From assembly GCA_028714915.1 (NCBI GenBank), contig JAQTLL010000002.1, forward strand, positions 1 to 64,000: a stretch of 64,000 nucleotides of DNA, in the 5' to 3' direction. Shown here piece by piece: positions 50,622-58,249 of this stretch. The stretch's first letter is position 1; every line of letters begins with the position of its first letter. The notes beneath the pieces are model-generated. The model did no database searches and had not been told where the DNA came from. It saw nothing but the letters and a program-made list of their open reading frames with translations. The translations under genes were made by a program, and so were the position numbers. The DNA comes from Sulfuricurvum sp. GTDB lineage: Bacteria; Campylobacterota; Campylobacteria; Campylobacterales; Sulfurimonadaceae.

Positions 50622-53117
50622 ATGAGCGAAAAACCCAATATCAGCGGATTAAAAACTGCCCAAGCGCAAGAGAGACTGATTCACTACGGGCGCAATGCCC
50701 TCCCCGGCAGTGAACCAAAAACCGTGATAGCGCTTATTGTCAAAGTTGTCCGTGAGCCTATGTTTTTGATGCTGCTCATAGCGGGACTTATCTATTTGGC
50801 TCTTGGTGATCGTGCTGAAGCCGGATTTTTACTGGCCTTTGTCTTTGTGGTTATCGGTATCACGTTGGCGCAGGAGCACAAAACGCAACGGGCACTGGAG
50901 TCATTACGCGATCTTTCTGCACCCAGAGCATTGGTAATACGGGATAACAAAGAGATCCGTATATCCAGCCAAGAGGTCGTTCCCGGTGATGTGATGGTAT
51001 TGCATGAGGGGGACCGTATTGCGGCGGATGCACAACTCGTGCAAGGACAGTTATCGGTGGATGAGTCATTACTGACCGGTGAATCGGTCAGTGTGGATAA
51101 ATCAGCAGGTTTAACGGATGCCTGTTCTTTGTTTGCAAGCACGGTGGTGACTAAGGGTGTTGGACTGGCTATCGTGCAAACGACGGGAATCGCAACGGCT
51201 GTAGGACATATAGGACAATCATTGGCCCTCACGGATGAAACCCCCTCTGGACTTCAATACTCTTCCCGTACTTTTATCCGGTCGTTAACGATACTTGCGA
51301 TTGGTTTGGCTTCGGTGCTTGTGTTGGTGAATTGGGTATGGAACAATCATTCTATTTTGAAAAGTCTCCTCTCGGGGATTGCCCTTTCGATGGCGATTTT
51401 GCCTGAAGAAATCCCCGTTATTCTCACCGTATTTTTAGCCCTTGGTGCTTGGAGAATCAGTAAAATAAAAGTACTCACACGCAACATTACGGCTGTTGAG
51501 GCACTGGGGGCTATTACTATACTGGCCGTTGACAAAACAGGGACGTTGACACAAAACTGTATGGAAGTCGCTGAACTCTCTGCCGACAACGTCACCTATA
51601 GTGTGAGGGAAGAGAGCGAATTGCCTGAGACATTTCATACTCTGGTCGAATTTGCGATGTTGGCCACCCCAGTGGATCCTTTTGATCCTATGGAAAAAGC
51701 GATCCATTTGTTTGGTTATACCCGCTTAAGCGGTACTGAACACATGCATGATGACCGCACCCTAAAGTTTCAATATGAGCTTTCACCCGATATTCTGGCT
51801 ATGACCCATGTCTATTGTGATGAAAAACCATCATTGTATCTGCTGGCGACCAAGGGGGCACCTGAAGCGGTTGCTGATTTGTGTCATCTCAGTGTCTCAC
51901 AGCTTCACAGTATTGAGATTCAAGTGGAGCAGATGGCTAAGCGGGGTCTACGGGTATTGGGTGTTGCCAGAGGTATGTGGCAAGCACCGCAGAATGATTG
52001 TGCTTGGCCTGCAAGCCAGCATGATTTTGATTTCACCTTTTTGGGTCTTGTAGGCTTTATGGATCCCCCGCGACCTGATGTTTCTGCCGCAATTGCCCAA
52101 TGTCGCAGTGCCGGTATTCGTCTCCTTATGATTACGGGCGATCATCCCCAAACAGCCCGCTCAATTGCACAACAAGTAGGTTTGTCTGAAAATGCTGAAG
52201 TAATGTTGGGTGATGAGATTAGCACCCTTAATGATGACGATTTGCTTCGTCGCCTCGAGACAAGCGATGTTTGCGCCCGTATGAAGCCTGAACAAAAATT
52301 GCGTCTTGTCCGTGTGTTGCAAGAGGGCGGGAATATTGTGGCTATGACGGGTGATGGGGTGAATGATGCTCCGGCACTTAAAGCTGCGGATGTCGGTATT
52401 GCGATGGGGGAGCGTGGGACGGATGTTGCCAGAGAATCGGCAGCTCTTGTACTGTTGGATGACAGTTTTGAGAGCATTGTAGCGGCTATCTCGCAAGGAA
52501 GACGTATTTATGACAATATTATTAAAGCCACACGGTTTACTTTTGCAGTTCACGTCCCCATTATTGCTTTGATGCTTGTCCCCGCATTGATGCAGTGGCC
52601 GGATATATTGCAACCGGTGCACATCGTTTTATTTGAGCTTTTAATCGATCCCACCTGCGCGATTGTCTTTGAAGCTGAAGCTGCGGCACTCAATGTAATG
52701 AATCGTCCGCCACGCAGTGCTTCATTAAGCCCTTTTTCGGTCAAAAATGTGAGTTATGGCTCAATACAAGGGATAGGAGTCGCATTGATACTGCTTGTGG
52801 GATATGCATTGCTTCGACATAACGGCTGGGATGAAAGAGATCTTCGACTCAGTGTCTTTACGGCATTAATTTTTACCCTGTTTTTTTTGGTCTTGGTAAA
52901 TCGTGATTCAAGATTTATTTTTAAAGGCAACCCATGGATAGTAACCATGTTTGGGGGAGTGAGTCTGATTCTTATGGCGGTTTTGTTTGTCCCATTTTTA
53001 CGCGAGATGCTGAAATTTACACCCATCACCCTTCCGTCCTTTTTTGCAGCGGCAACGATGGTGATTATAAGCGGAATATGGCTGAAAGTTTTACAAAGTA
53101 TTCATCAAAAAGTTTAG
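50622..53117 (+). CDS. P-type cation-transporting ATPase, P2-like
   Basis: An 831-residue ATPase. The actuator loop has TGES (152-155), the TM4 ion site reads PEEIPV (261-266) where Ca2+ pumps have PEGLPA, the phosphorylated residue is Asp304 in DKTGTLT, and the hinge is MTGDGVNDAPALKAADVGIAMG. There are no N-terminal heavy-metal-binding motifs and no CPC, so it is not a P1B metal pump. A Ca2+, Mn2+ or H+ substrate is possible. The gene holds six GGCC sites in 2.5 kb whereas the whole window has about twenty, so it may be a recent arrival. A TACAAT box near 50589-50594 could be its promoter. It shares 4 nt with the convergent ABC gene at the stops. Confidence 0.92.
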   Translation: MSEKPNISGLKTAQAQERLIHYGRNALPGSEPKTVIALIVKVVREPMFLMLLIAGLIYLALGDRAEAGFLLAFVFVVIGITLAQEHKTQRALESLRDLSAPRALVIRDNKEIRISSQEVVPGDVMVLHEGDRIAADAQLVQGQLSVDESLLTGESVSVDKSAGLTDACSLFASTVVTKGVGLAIVQTTGIATAVGHIGQSLALTDETPSGLQYSSRTFIRSLTILAIGLASVLVLVNWVWNNHSILKSLLSGIALSMAILPEEIPVILTVFLALGAWRISKIKVLTRNITAVEALGAITILAVDKTGTLTQNCMEVAELSADNVTYSVREESELPETFHTLVEFAMLATPVDPFDPMEKAIHLFGYTRLSGTEHMHDDRTLKFQYELSPDILAMTHVYCDEKPSLYLLATKGAPEAVADLCHLSVSQLHSIEIQVEQMAKRGLRVLGVARGMWQAPQNDCAWPASQHDFDFTFLGLVGFMDPPRPDVSAAIAQCRSAGIRLLMITGDHPQTARSIAQQVGLSENAEVMLGDEISTLNDDDLLRRLETSDVCARMKPEQKLRLVRVLQEGGNIVAMTGDGVNDAPALKAADVGIAMGERGTDVARESAALVLLDDSFESIVAAISQGRRIYDNIIKATRFTFAVHVPIIALMLVPALMQWPDILQPVHIVLFELLIDPTCAIVFEAEAAALNVMNRPPRSASLSPFSVKNVSYGSIQGIGVALILLVGYALLRHNGWDERDLRLSVFTALIFTLFFLVLVNRDSRFIFKGNPWIVTMFGGVSLILMAVLFVPFLREMLKFTPITLPSFFAAATMVIISGIWLKVLQSIHQKV

Positions 53118-54880
53118 ATCCCTTGATGCTTGACAAAATGGCGAAAGCTTCCGTCCTCTTTTTCTAAATTCGCGCGCGTCCCCTCTTCGAGAATCGTCCC
53201 ATTTTCAAGTACGTAGATATAATCGGCTCTTGTCACGGTGCTAAGACGGTGTGCAATGATAATAACCGTCTTTTCTCTTAAAAATTCTTGCAATGCTTCA
53301 AACAGTGCACTCTCTGTATGGACATCCAGCGCCGAGGTAGACTCATCGAAGATAACGACTTTGGGATTGGCTAACACCATCCGTGCGATGGAGAGACGCT
53401 GACGCTGACCCCCTGAGAGACGGATACCGAATTTTCCGACTTGTGTTTCCAATCCTTGAGGTAAATCATGGACAAATGAGGAGAGCTGCGCGATGGAGAG
53501 AGCCTTGTAAATCTCTTCATCTTCTATCGCATCCCCCATCGTGAGATTAAAGCGCAGTGTCTCATTAAACATCAACGGCTGTTGAAGCACCACAAAGACT
53601 TCATCACGAATAGCGGGAAAACCGATTTTTTCTACCTCAATATCATTGTACAAAATGGTTCCCGATGTCGGTGGATAAAAACCGACTAATAGCTGTGAAA
53701 GGGTACTTTTTCCGCTTCCGCTTGCACCGATGATAGCGACTTTTGAGCCTGCTTGTATATGAAGATTGAGCCCTTTGAGTACCGGTTCGTTTTCATCGTA
53801 TCCAAAGACCAAATCACGTGTTTGAATCGACAATGCTTTTGAATTTTCAAGGGTAGTTTTGAGATGATGAGATACGGGTTCTGTGGGAAGAGACAACAGT
53901 TCGTTGAGGCGCAAGAGGGCATTTTTGGCATTGGCATACGCGTATTGAAGCGAGAGAAGCTCTTGGACGGGGGTCATCATAAACCATAAATAGCCGAAAA
54001 TTCCGAACATTAATCCGATCGAAAGGTCGGAATACAGAACCATCACCAGCCCCATAGCACGGAAAATCTCAAATCCGCTCAAAAAGAGAGTATACGAATA
54101 TTTTTCCCCAAACAGTGCTTTGATCCCATACTCACTGGCGCTTTGTTTGAGATGCTTGGACTGCTCAATCGCACTTGCGACAAAACGCTCCTCTTTGTTA
54201 CTGGCGCGGATTTGCCCGAAGAGGTCACACATTTGGGTCAGGGTATCGGAGAGTTCACCGATGGTACGATTTTGCTCTTTTTTGAGCTTTCCGACGGAGG
54301 TGGAAATTTTACGGGTTACAATCATCACCATCGGCTGAAAGATCAAAATCAAAATGCCGAAAAAGGGGTTAATCCAGATAAGAACGACCGCTACACCTAT
54401 GAGCGTTGTCACCGAAACGATCAGTTTGGAGAGGGCATTGCCCAAAAAATATTCAATGGTATCGATGTCGGTGATAAGGTGAGTGATGACTTTACCGCTT
54501 CCAAGGCGTTCGTAGGCACTCATCGAAACGTGCTTGAGATGTTCCAATGCCTGGACGCGAATAGCGAAGCTCAACTCCTGAGAGAGGATAATAAAAAAGC
54601 GTTGAGAGACTACGCTTAAGAGAAAAAAGAGAAAGCGTAATCCGATAGTCACCGCTAAAACGATACCGATATAGAGCAATGGCTCGTGCAGAGAGGTAAA
54701 TAGATCGATGGCTTCAGTGATGAGCCCCCCCTTTTTGAGGAGCACTTCATCAACCATTAAAGGGATAAGCAACGGGATGGGAATAGAGATCAAGGTTGCG
54801 AGTATGGCAATAATATTTCCCCATACCAACTGGCGCTTGTAGCGTAACATCATTTCAAAAAGGGTTTTAAAAGTAAGCAT
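53114..54880 (-). CDS. ABC exporter, fused membrane and ATPase domains (MsbA/MDR type)
   Basis: A 588-residue half-transporter that works as a dimer. Six TM helices in the first 310 residues (including LISIPIPLLIPLMVDEVLL and IGLRFLFFLLSVVSQRFF) are followed by an ATPase domain with Walker A GASGSGKST, Q-loop VLQQPLMFNE, signature LSGGQRQRLSIARM, Walker B VVIFDESTSALD and switch His in IIAHRLST. Lipid A flippase (MsbA) or drug export cannot be separated on sequence. No ribosome-binding site is seen; a TATAAT box ends 6 nt before the ATG, so a leaderless mRNA is predicted. Confidence 0.93.
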   Translation of the reverse strand: MLTFKTLFEMMLRYKRQLVWGNIIAILATLISIPIPLLIPLMVDEVLLKKGGLITEAIDLFTSLHEPLLYIGIVLAVTIGLRFLFFLLSVVSQRFFIILSQELSFAIRVQALEHLKHVSMSAYERLGSGKVITHLITDIDTIEYFLGNALSKLIVSVTTLIGVAVVLIWINPFFGILILIFQPMVMIVTRKISTSVGKLKKEQNRTIGELSDTLTQMCDLFGQIRASNKEERFVASAIEQSKHLKQSASEYGIKALFGEKYSYTLFLSGFEIFRAMGLVMVLYSDLSIGLMFGIFGYLWFMMTPVQELLSLQYAYANAKNALLRLNELLSLPTEPVSHHLKTTLENSKALSIQTRDLVFGYDENEPVLKGLNLHIQAGSKVAIIGASGSGKSTLSQLLVGFYPPTSGTILYNDIEVEKIGFPAIRDEVFVVLQQPLMFNETLRFNLTMGDAIEDEEIYKALSIAQLSSFVHDLPQGLETQVGKFGIRLSGGQRQRLSIARMVLANPKVVIFDESTSALDVHTESALFEALQEFLREKTVIIIAHRLSTVTRADYIYVLENGTILEEGTRANLEKEDGSFRHFVKHQGI

Positions 54881-54886
54881 AGTGGG

Positions 54887-54892
54887 ATTATA
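54887..54892 (-). promoter_or_regulatory. Predicted -10 box of the ABC exporter gene, leaderless start
   Basis: TATAAT on the minus strand, then CCCACT, then the ATG at 54880, the same spacing as at tonB and the repeat-protein gene. Confidence 0.5.
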
Positions 54893-54951
54893 TCGATTTT
54901 TAGGGAAGAAATTTACTAAAATATAAAGAGATTGGAATAAGAGGTTTTGAT

Positions 54952-55028
<77 letters not shown>

Positions 55029-55037
55029 GTAAAAAAG

Positions 55038-55112
55038 TGGATGGGGTGGAAGGACTCGAACCTTCAATCTACAGTACCAAAAACTGTTGGCATACCATTT
55101 GCCTACACCCCA
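55038..55112 (-). tRNA. tRNA-Gln (anticodon TTG)
   Basis: Minus-strand 75-nt tRNA: acceptor TGGGGTG/CACCCCA, anticodon stem ACAGT/ACTGT with loop TTTTGGT (anticodon TTG), T-arm with GTTCGAGTC, encoded CCA. The base before CCA reads T rather than the G common in tRNA-Gln. It lies 9 nt from tRNA-fMet and is probably co-transcribed with it. Confidence 0.93.
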
Positions 55113-55190
55113 ATATTCTTGTTACTAGGTGGAATTATAGCTTGTTCTCCTTTAATTTGTCCATGCTATTAAAGGATATTAATTTTCGTA

Positions 55191-56252
55191 TTACGAGACA
55201 CTACGTTCACATTGCGAATTGTTAGTGTGACTATTTAAATTATCCGTATTAATAGCACCCGACGAGAGTGCAATTAATAGGCTTTCCTGTATTTTTTTGG
55301 CTAAACGATACGCTAGATTTGGAGGAACAGCATTGCCTACCATTTTATAACCAGCAGTTAAATTATCATAATAAAATTTATGATTATCAGGAAAAGTTTG
55401 AATACGTGCACATTCTCTAATGCTGAGTCGTCGGTATAAATGTTCATGTGCTGGAACAAATATTCTTATGTTTGGTTCTACAAATTCCATTTTTGGTGCA
55501 GATGGATGGAGCGGGGCATGTCTTCCACCTGCTTGAATGGTAAAGGAGGGTTCATCCCAATTGCGCACTCTATTTCTTGACATGTACATGGTTGAAAAAC
55601 CACCAATCATATATTCATGATTATCAATAGCACAATTCTCACCATTGGTGTAATTTTTTTCTTTTGCAGCTAAAACATTATCTTTTAAATCCCAAATGAC
55701 ATCTTTTAAAAATCTTTTTTTTGGAAATTCTTTTGGAAACTCAAAGGAGATATTTAAATCTTTTCTAAAGCCCACAAAAAAGAGTCTCTTTCTATCCTGA
55801 GGCACTTGATAATCATGTGCATTTAGAAGTTTAAATGAAAGATCATAGCCACTATCAATAAAATGATTTTTTATATTATCAAGGGCTTCACTGTGCCGCC
55901 CAGCCAACATACCTGAAACATTTTCAGCCAAAAAGAAAAGGGGTTTTTTGTCTCTTAAAACGCGAATAAATTCAAAAAACAATTGCCCTCTGTGATCCTC
56001 TATTCCTCTTGACTTCCCTGCTTCACTCCAGCTTTGACACGGAGGTCCGCCAATTAATCCTATTGCTTCAGGAATATCAATAGAGGGGACATTTGCGATG
56101 CTTCGTCTGTCTAGTGTTGTTTTTGGAAAGTTTTTTTCAAATGTTTCCCAAATTTCATTATCGTATTCATTTGCCCAAATAGTTTTAAAACCTGCTTTTT
56201 CAAAACCTAAATCCAATCCGCCAGCACCTGAAAATAAGGATAAAATATTCAT
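55191..56252 (-). CDS. DNA cytosine-5 methyltransferase, NgoPII type
   Basis: A 353-residue methylase. Motif I LSLFSGAGGLDLGF (4-17), motif IV GGPPCQSW with catalytic Cys72, motif VI AENVSGM, motif VIII VPQDRKRLFFVGF and motif X MVGNAVPPNLAYRLAKKI are all present in order, with a target-recognition region between about 190 and 260. The overall sequence and the adjacent NgoPII-like nuclease suggest GGCC as target. It starts 3 nt after the nuclease gene stop. The A+T-rich codon use of the pair differs from neighbours, suggesting transfer. Confidence 0.93.
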   Translation of the reverse strand: MNILSLFSGAGGLDLGFEKAGFKTIWANEYDNEIWETFEKNFPKTTLDRRSIANVPSIDIPEAIGLIGGPPCQSWSEAGKSRGIEDHRGQLFFEFIRVLRDKKPLFFLAENVSGMLAGRHSEALDNIKNHFIDSGYDLSFKLLNAHDYQVPQDRKRLFFVGFRKDLNISFEFPKEFPKKRFLKDVIWDLKDNVLAAKEKNYTNGENCAIDNHEYMIGGFSTMYMSRNRVRNWDEPSFTIQAGGRHAPLHPSAPKMEFVEPNIRIFVPAHEHLYRRLSIRECARIQTFPDNHKFYYDNLTAGYKMVGNAVPPNLAYRLAKKIQESLLIALSSGAINTDNLNSHTNNSQCERSVS

Positions 56253-56255
56253 GAT

Positions 56256-57098
56256 TTAAACCTTAAAAACTAAAAGTTTTGCATCGAGTAAATTAGCAGG
56301 ATTATTAGGATTTTTTATCCTTACGTCTTGTATTAAGATTTTGCCGTTTTTACTTAATGTCTCTAAATCTTCAGTTGGAAAAGAATCATATTTGGATTTT
56401 TTCATAAGACACACTAATTGAAAGGAGGCATTTTTATCGTATTGGTAAATATAGTTATAGACTTTATTTGGATTTTCAATTATCCACATCCCTCTTATTC
56501 TAAGATAGGTGATATTTAAGGGATCAACATTTCTGATACCACTCAACTCATTGGTATCATGATTGATTTCTAAGTCATCTAAACTATCAATTAAAGTAGT
56601 TATGCTTTCTTCTACTTTTTGATAGGTTTCAAAATCAGCAGCATAGCAATCTCCATAAACCATCCATAGAGATTGTAGTTTTTTATTTTCAACATAACCA
56701 ATTGAATATATTAAATCTTTTTCATTCCACTTTTCACATTCTCTGCATGTTTTATTAATCTTGCTATTTCTTGCCAATAATTTAGATTTAGGGTGAGAAC
56801 TATTAAGTTGCAAGCTAGTGTTTGCGGACTCAATTTTTTTAACTTCAATAGCATCCCCATTCCATAACATCATGTCGGGAGGATTTGTTTTATTTCCAGT
56901 ATAGGAGAACGTCTTGCTTATTTTTTCTAATTTTATCTGTTCATCTATCTCATTGATAGTGTCAGCAAAAGCATTTTTTATATACGCTTCTAAGCCTTCA
57001 CCCATATTGGTTGCACGGTTATTGCCATTAGTAATGTGTTCAACTCCTAACTGGGTATTGTTGGTAATATTAAGAATGGCTTTGATTAGGTTTGACAT
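56256..57098 (-). CDS. Type II restriction endonuclease, NgoPII family (GGCC)
   Basis: A 280-residue nuclease of the NgoPII family. The PD-(D/E)xK site is NPPDMML with Asp75 and IEVKK with Glu85 and Lys87. The family pattern GEGLEAYIKNAFA, FSYTGNKTNPPD, LNSSHPKSKLLARN, CRECEKWNEKDLIYSIGYV and WMVYGDCYAAD is seen throughout. NgoPII cuts GGCC. It is first in the operon, before the methylase; there is no separate controller gene. Base composition is clearly more A+T-rich than the flanking genes. It appears intact. Confidence 0.9.
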   Translation of the reverse strand: MSNLIKAILNITNNTQLGVEHITNGNNRATNMGEGLEAYIKNAFADTINEIDEQIKLEKISKTFSYTGNKTNPPDMMLWNGDAIEVKKIESANTSLQLNSSHPKSKLLARNSKINKTCRECEKWNEKDLIYSIGYVENKKLQSLWMVYGDCYAADFETYQKVEESITTLIDSLDDLEINHDTNELSGIRNVDPLNITYLRIRGMWIIENPNKVYNYIYQYDKNASFQLVCLMKKSKYDSFPTEDLETLSKNGKILIQDVRIKNPNNPANLLDAKLLVFKV

Positions 57099-57234
57099 AA
57101 TAATCCCTAAATAAAATATGTTGAAACTTTACTCTACATTCTTACGACTAAACAATTTTATTACATTTTGTCATAAAAGGAGTCATTTTGAGTCCAAAGA
57201 AAATAAGTGAGATTATAGTATAAATCACATACGA

Positions 57235-57522
57235 TTAGTAGCTTAACCAGTCTTCATGAGTATGACGAACACGAATAATAAAAATATCATTTTTTTCAGT
57301 CAGGGTATATAAAATGATATGCGAACCAAATGGATGTACTCGGATGGAAGGGGTTAACTCTTCACGTATTCGTGCTGCTTTCGGATGTGTCGATAAAAAA
57401 TGAAATATTTTTTCCAATTCATTATGATAGTGTTCTGCTTGTGCTAATCCAAATTGTTCAGCACCCGCAATAAAAATATCAATTACATCCTCTTCGGCTT
57501 CGATGCTTAAGATATATGCCAC
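57235..57522 (-). CDS. ParE/RelE-type toxin
   Basis: A 95-residue protein of the ParE branch: SIEAEEDVIDIFIAGAEQFGLAQAEHYHNELEKIFHFLSTHP, with the helical hairpin, then RVHPFGSHIILYTLTEKNDIFIIRVRHTHEDW closing the sheet. ParE toxins poison DNA gyrase. The final HTHEDW segment is typical of the ParE group. It shares one base with the antitoxin stop and is expressed from the antitoxin promoter. Confidence 0.87.
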   Translation of the reverse strand: MAYILSIEAEEDVIDIFIAGAEQFGLAQAEHYHNELEKIFHFLSTHPKAARIREELTPSIRVHPFGSHIILYTLTEKNDIFIIRVRHTHEDWLSY

Positions 57523-57764
57523 TACTTTGTACTGGCAGTAAGCCGATTTTTGGCGATGTTTTTGAGCTCGCTCATTGTGCGATTACCCGCACCGCTTTCT
57601 ATCCCTTCATCAATAAGGCTTTGCATATGCACAACCTTGCTCTCTTTTTGTGATTCATCCATCATGAGCACAACGTGTAAAGACTTAGAGGCAAACTCCC
57701 GATACAGTGGAGGGATTTCGATAATACCATTTTTAGAGACTGCTTCAAATTCAACTGCATACAT
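57522..57764 (-). CDS. Antitoxin of the ParE-type pair
   Basis: An 80-residue protein: MYAVEFEAVSKNGIIEIPPLYREFASKSLHVVLMMDESQKE, a swapped-hairpin-like N-terminus with the pattern of short antitoxins that bind DNA as strand pairs, then a helical tail (HMQSLIDEGIESGAGNRTMSELKNIAK) to cover the toxin. The ATG at 57764 is preferred, with GGTGG about 5 nt upstream; a GTG at 57779 would add five residues. I assign no named family. Confidence 0.78.
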   Translation of the reverse strand: MYAVEFEAVSKNGIIEIPPLYREFASKSLHVVLMMDESQKESKVVHMQSLIDEGIESGAGNRTMSELKNIAKNRLTASTK

Positions 57765-57788
57765 AAAAACCACCTTCACTTTTTTCTA

Positions 57789-57797
57789 ATTATACCA
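57789..57797 (-). promoter_or_regulatory. Predicted extended -10 promoter of the ParE-type pair
   Basis: TGGTATAAT on the minus strand, with a start near 57782 and a short leader before the ATG at 57764. Confidence 0.6.
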
Positions 57798-57824
57798 TTG
57801 AAACTTAACTAACAAAGATTCATG

Positions 57825-57830
57825 TATAAT
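57825..57830 (+). promoter_or_regulatory. Predicted -10 box ahead of the Cys-rich ORF and metE
   Basis: TATAAT within CATGTATAATTCC, divergent from the ParE-type promoter. Start near 57837; AGAGGAA and the ATG at 57861 follow. Confidence 0.5.
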
Positions 57831-57860
57831 TCCGCCACAAAAAGTTTATCAGAGGAAAAT

Positions 57861-58205
57861 ATGGCAAAAGGGTTTGGGGGGCGTTATTTTTCGCTTCAAG
57901 CGATTACCGCCACTGTCAATGCAGTCACCTTGCATCGCAATGGCGTGCGCACTCGCAACTGCCATACCCGCCGTTTTTCGTGTGCCGATGATGCTATCGA
58001 TGAGTCTCCTCCGGATGAACTTGATTTTCTCCTAGAAGCGATTGAACCCTTTACCCCCAGGGTTTCCCGTTGTCAGTGCCACTGTAACTGTTTTTTTCGC
58101 CGCCGTACGGCTCGTGCTCTCCATCTTTCTACATTACTCCCCAAGCTCCGTTTTTTATTTCGCTATTTTCATACAGACTCTTCACCCCCTTTTTATTTAT
58201 CCTAA
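57861..58205 (+). CDS. Small Cys/Arg-rich protein of unknown function upstream of metE
   Basis: A 114-residue ORF with a good ribosome site (AGAGGAA) before ATG 57861 and a -10 box at a fitting distance. I recognise no family. The N-terminus MAKGFGGRYFSLQAITATVNAVTLHRNGVRTRNCHTRRFSCADD looks protein-like; the second half has a striking CQCHCNCFFRRR segment and a basic C-terminus. The cysteine cluster could bind metal. The latter half might be out of frame, since another frame there encodes a hydrophobic stretch. It ends 44 nt before metE and may be co-transcribed with it. Confidence 0.45.
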   Translation: MAKGFGGRYFSLQAITATVNAVTLHRNGVRTRNCHTRRFSCADDAIDESPPDELDFLLEAIEPFTPRVSRCQCHCNCFFRRRTARALHLSTLLPKLRFLFRYFHTDSSPPFYLS

Positions 58206-58249
58206 TTCAACTTTCATCATTTATAAAACAAAATTTAAAGGTAATAAAA

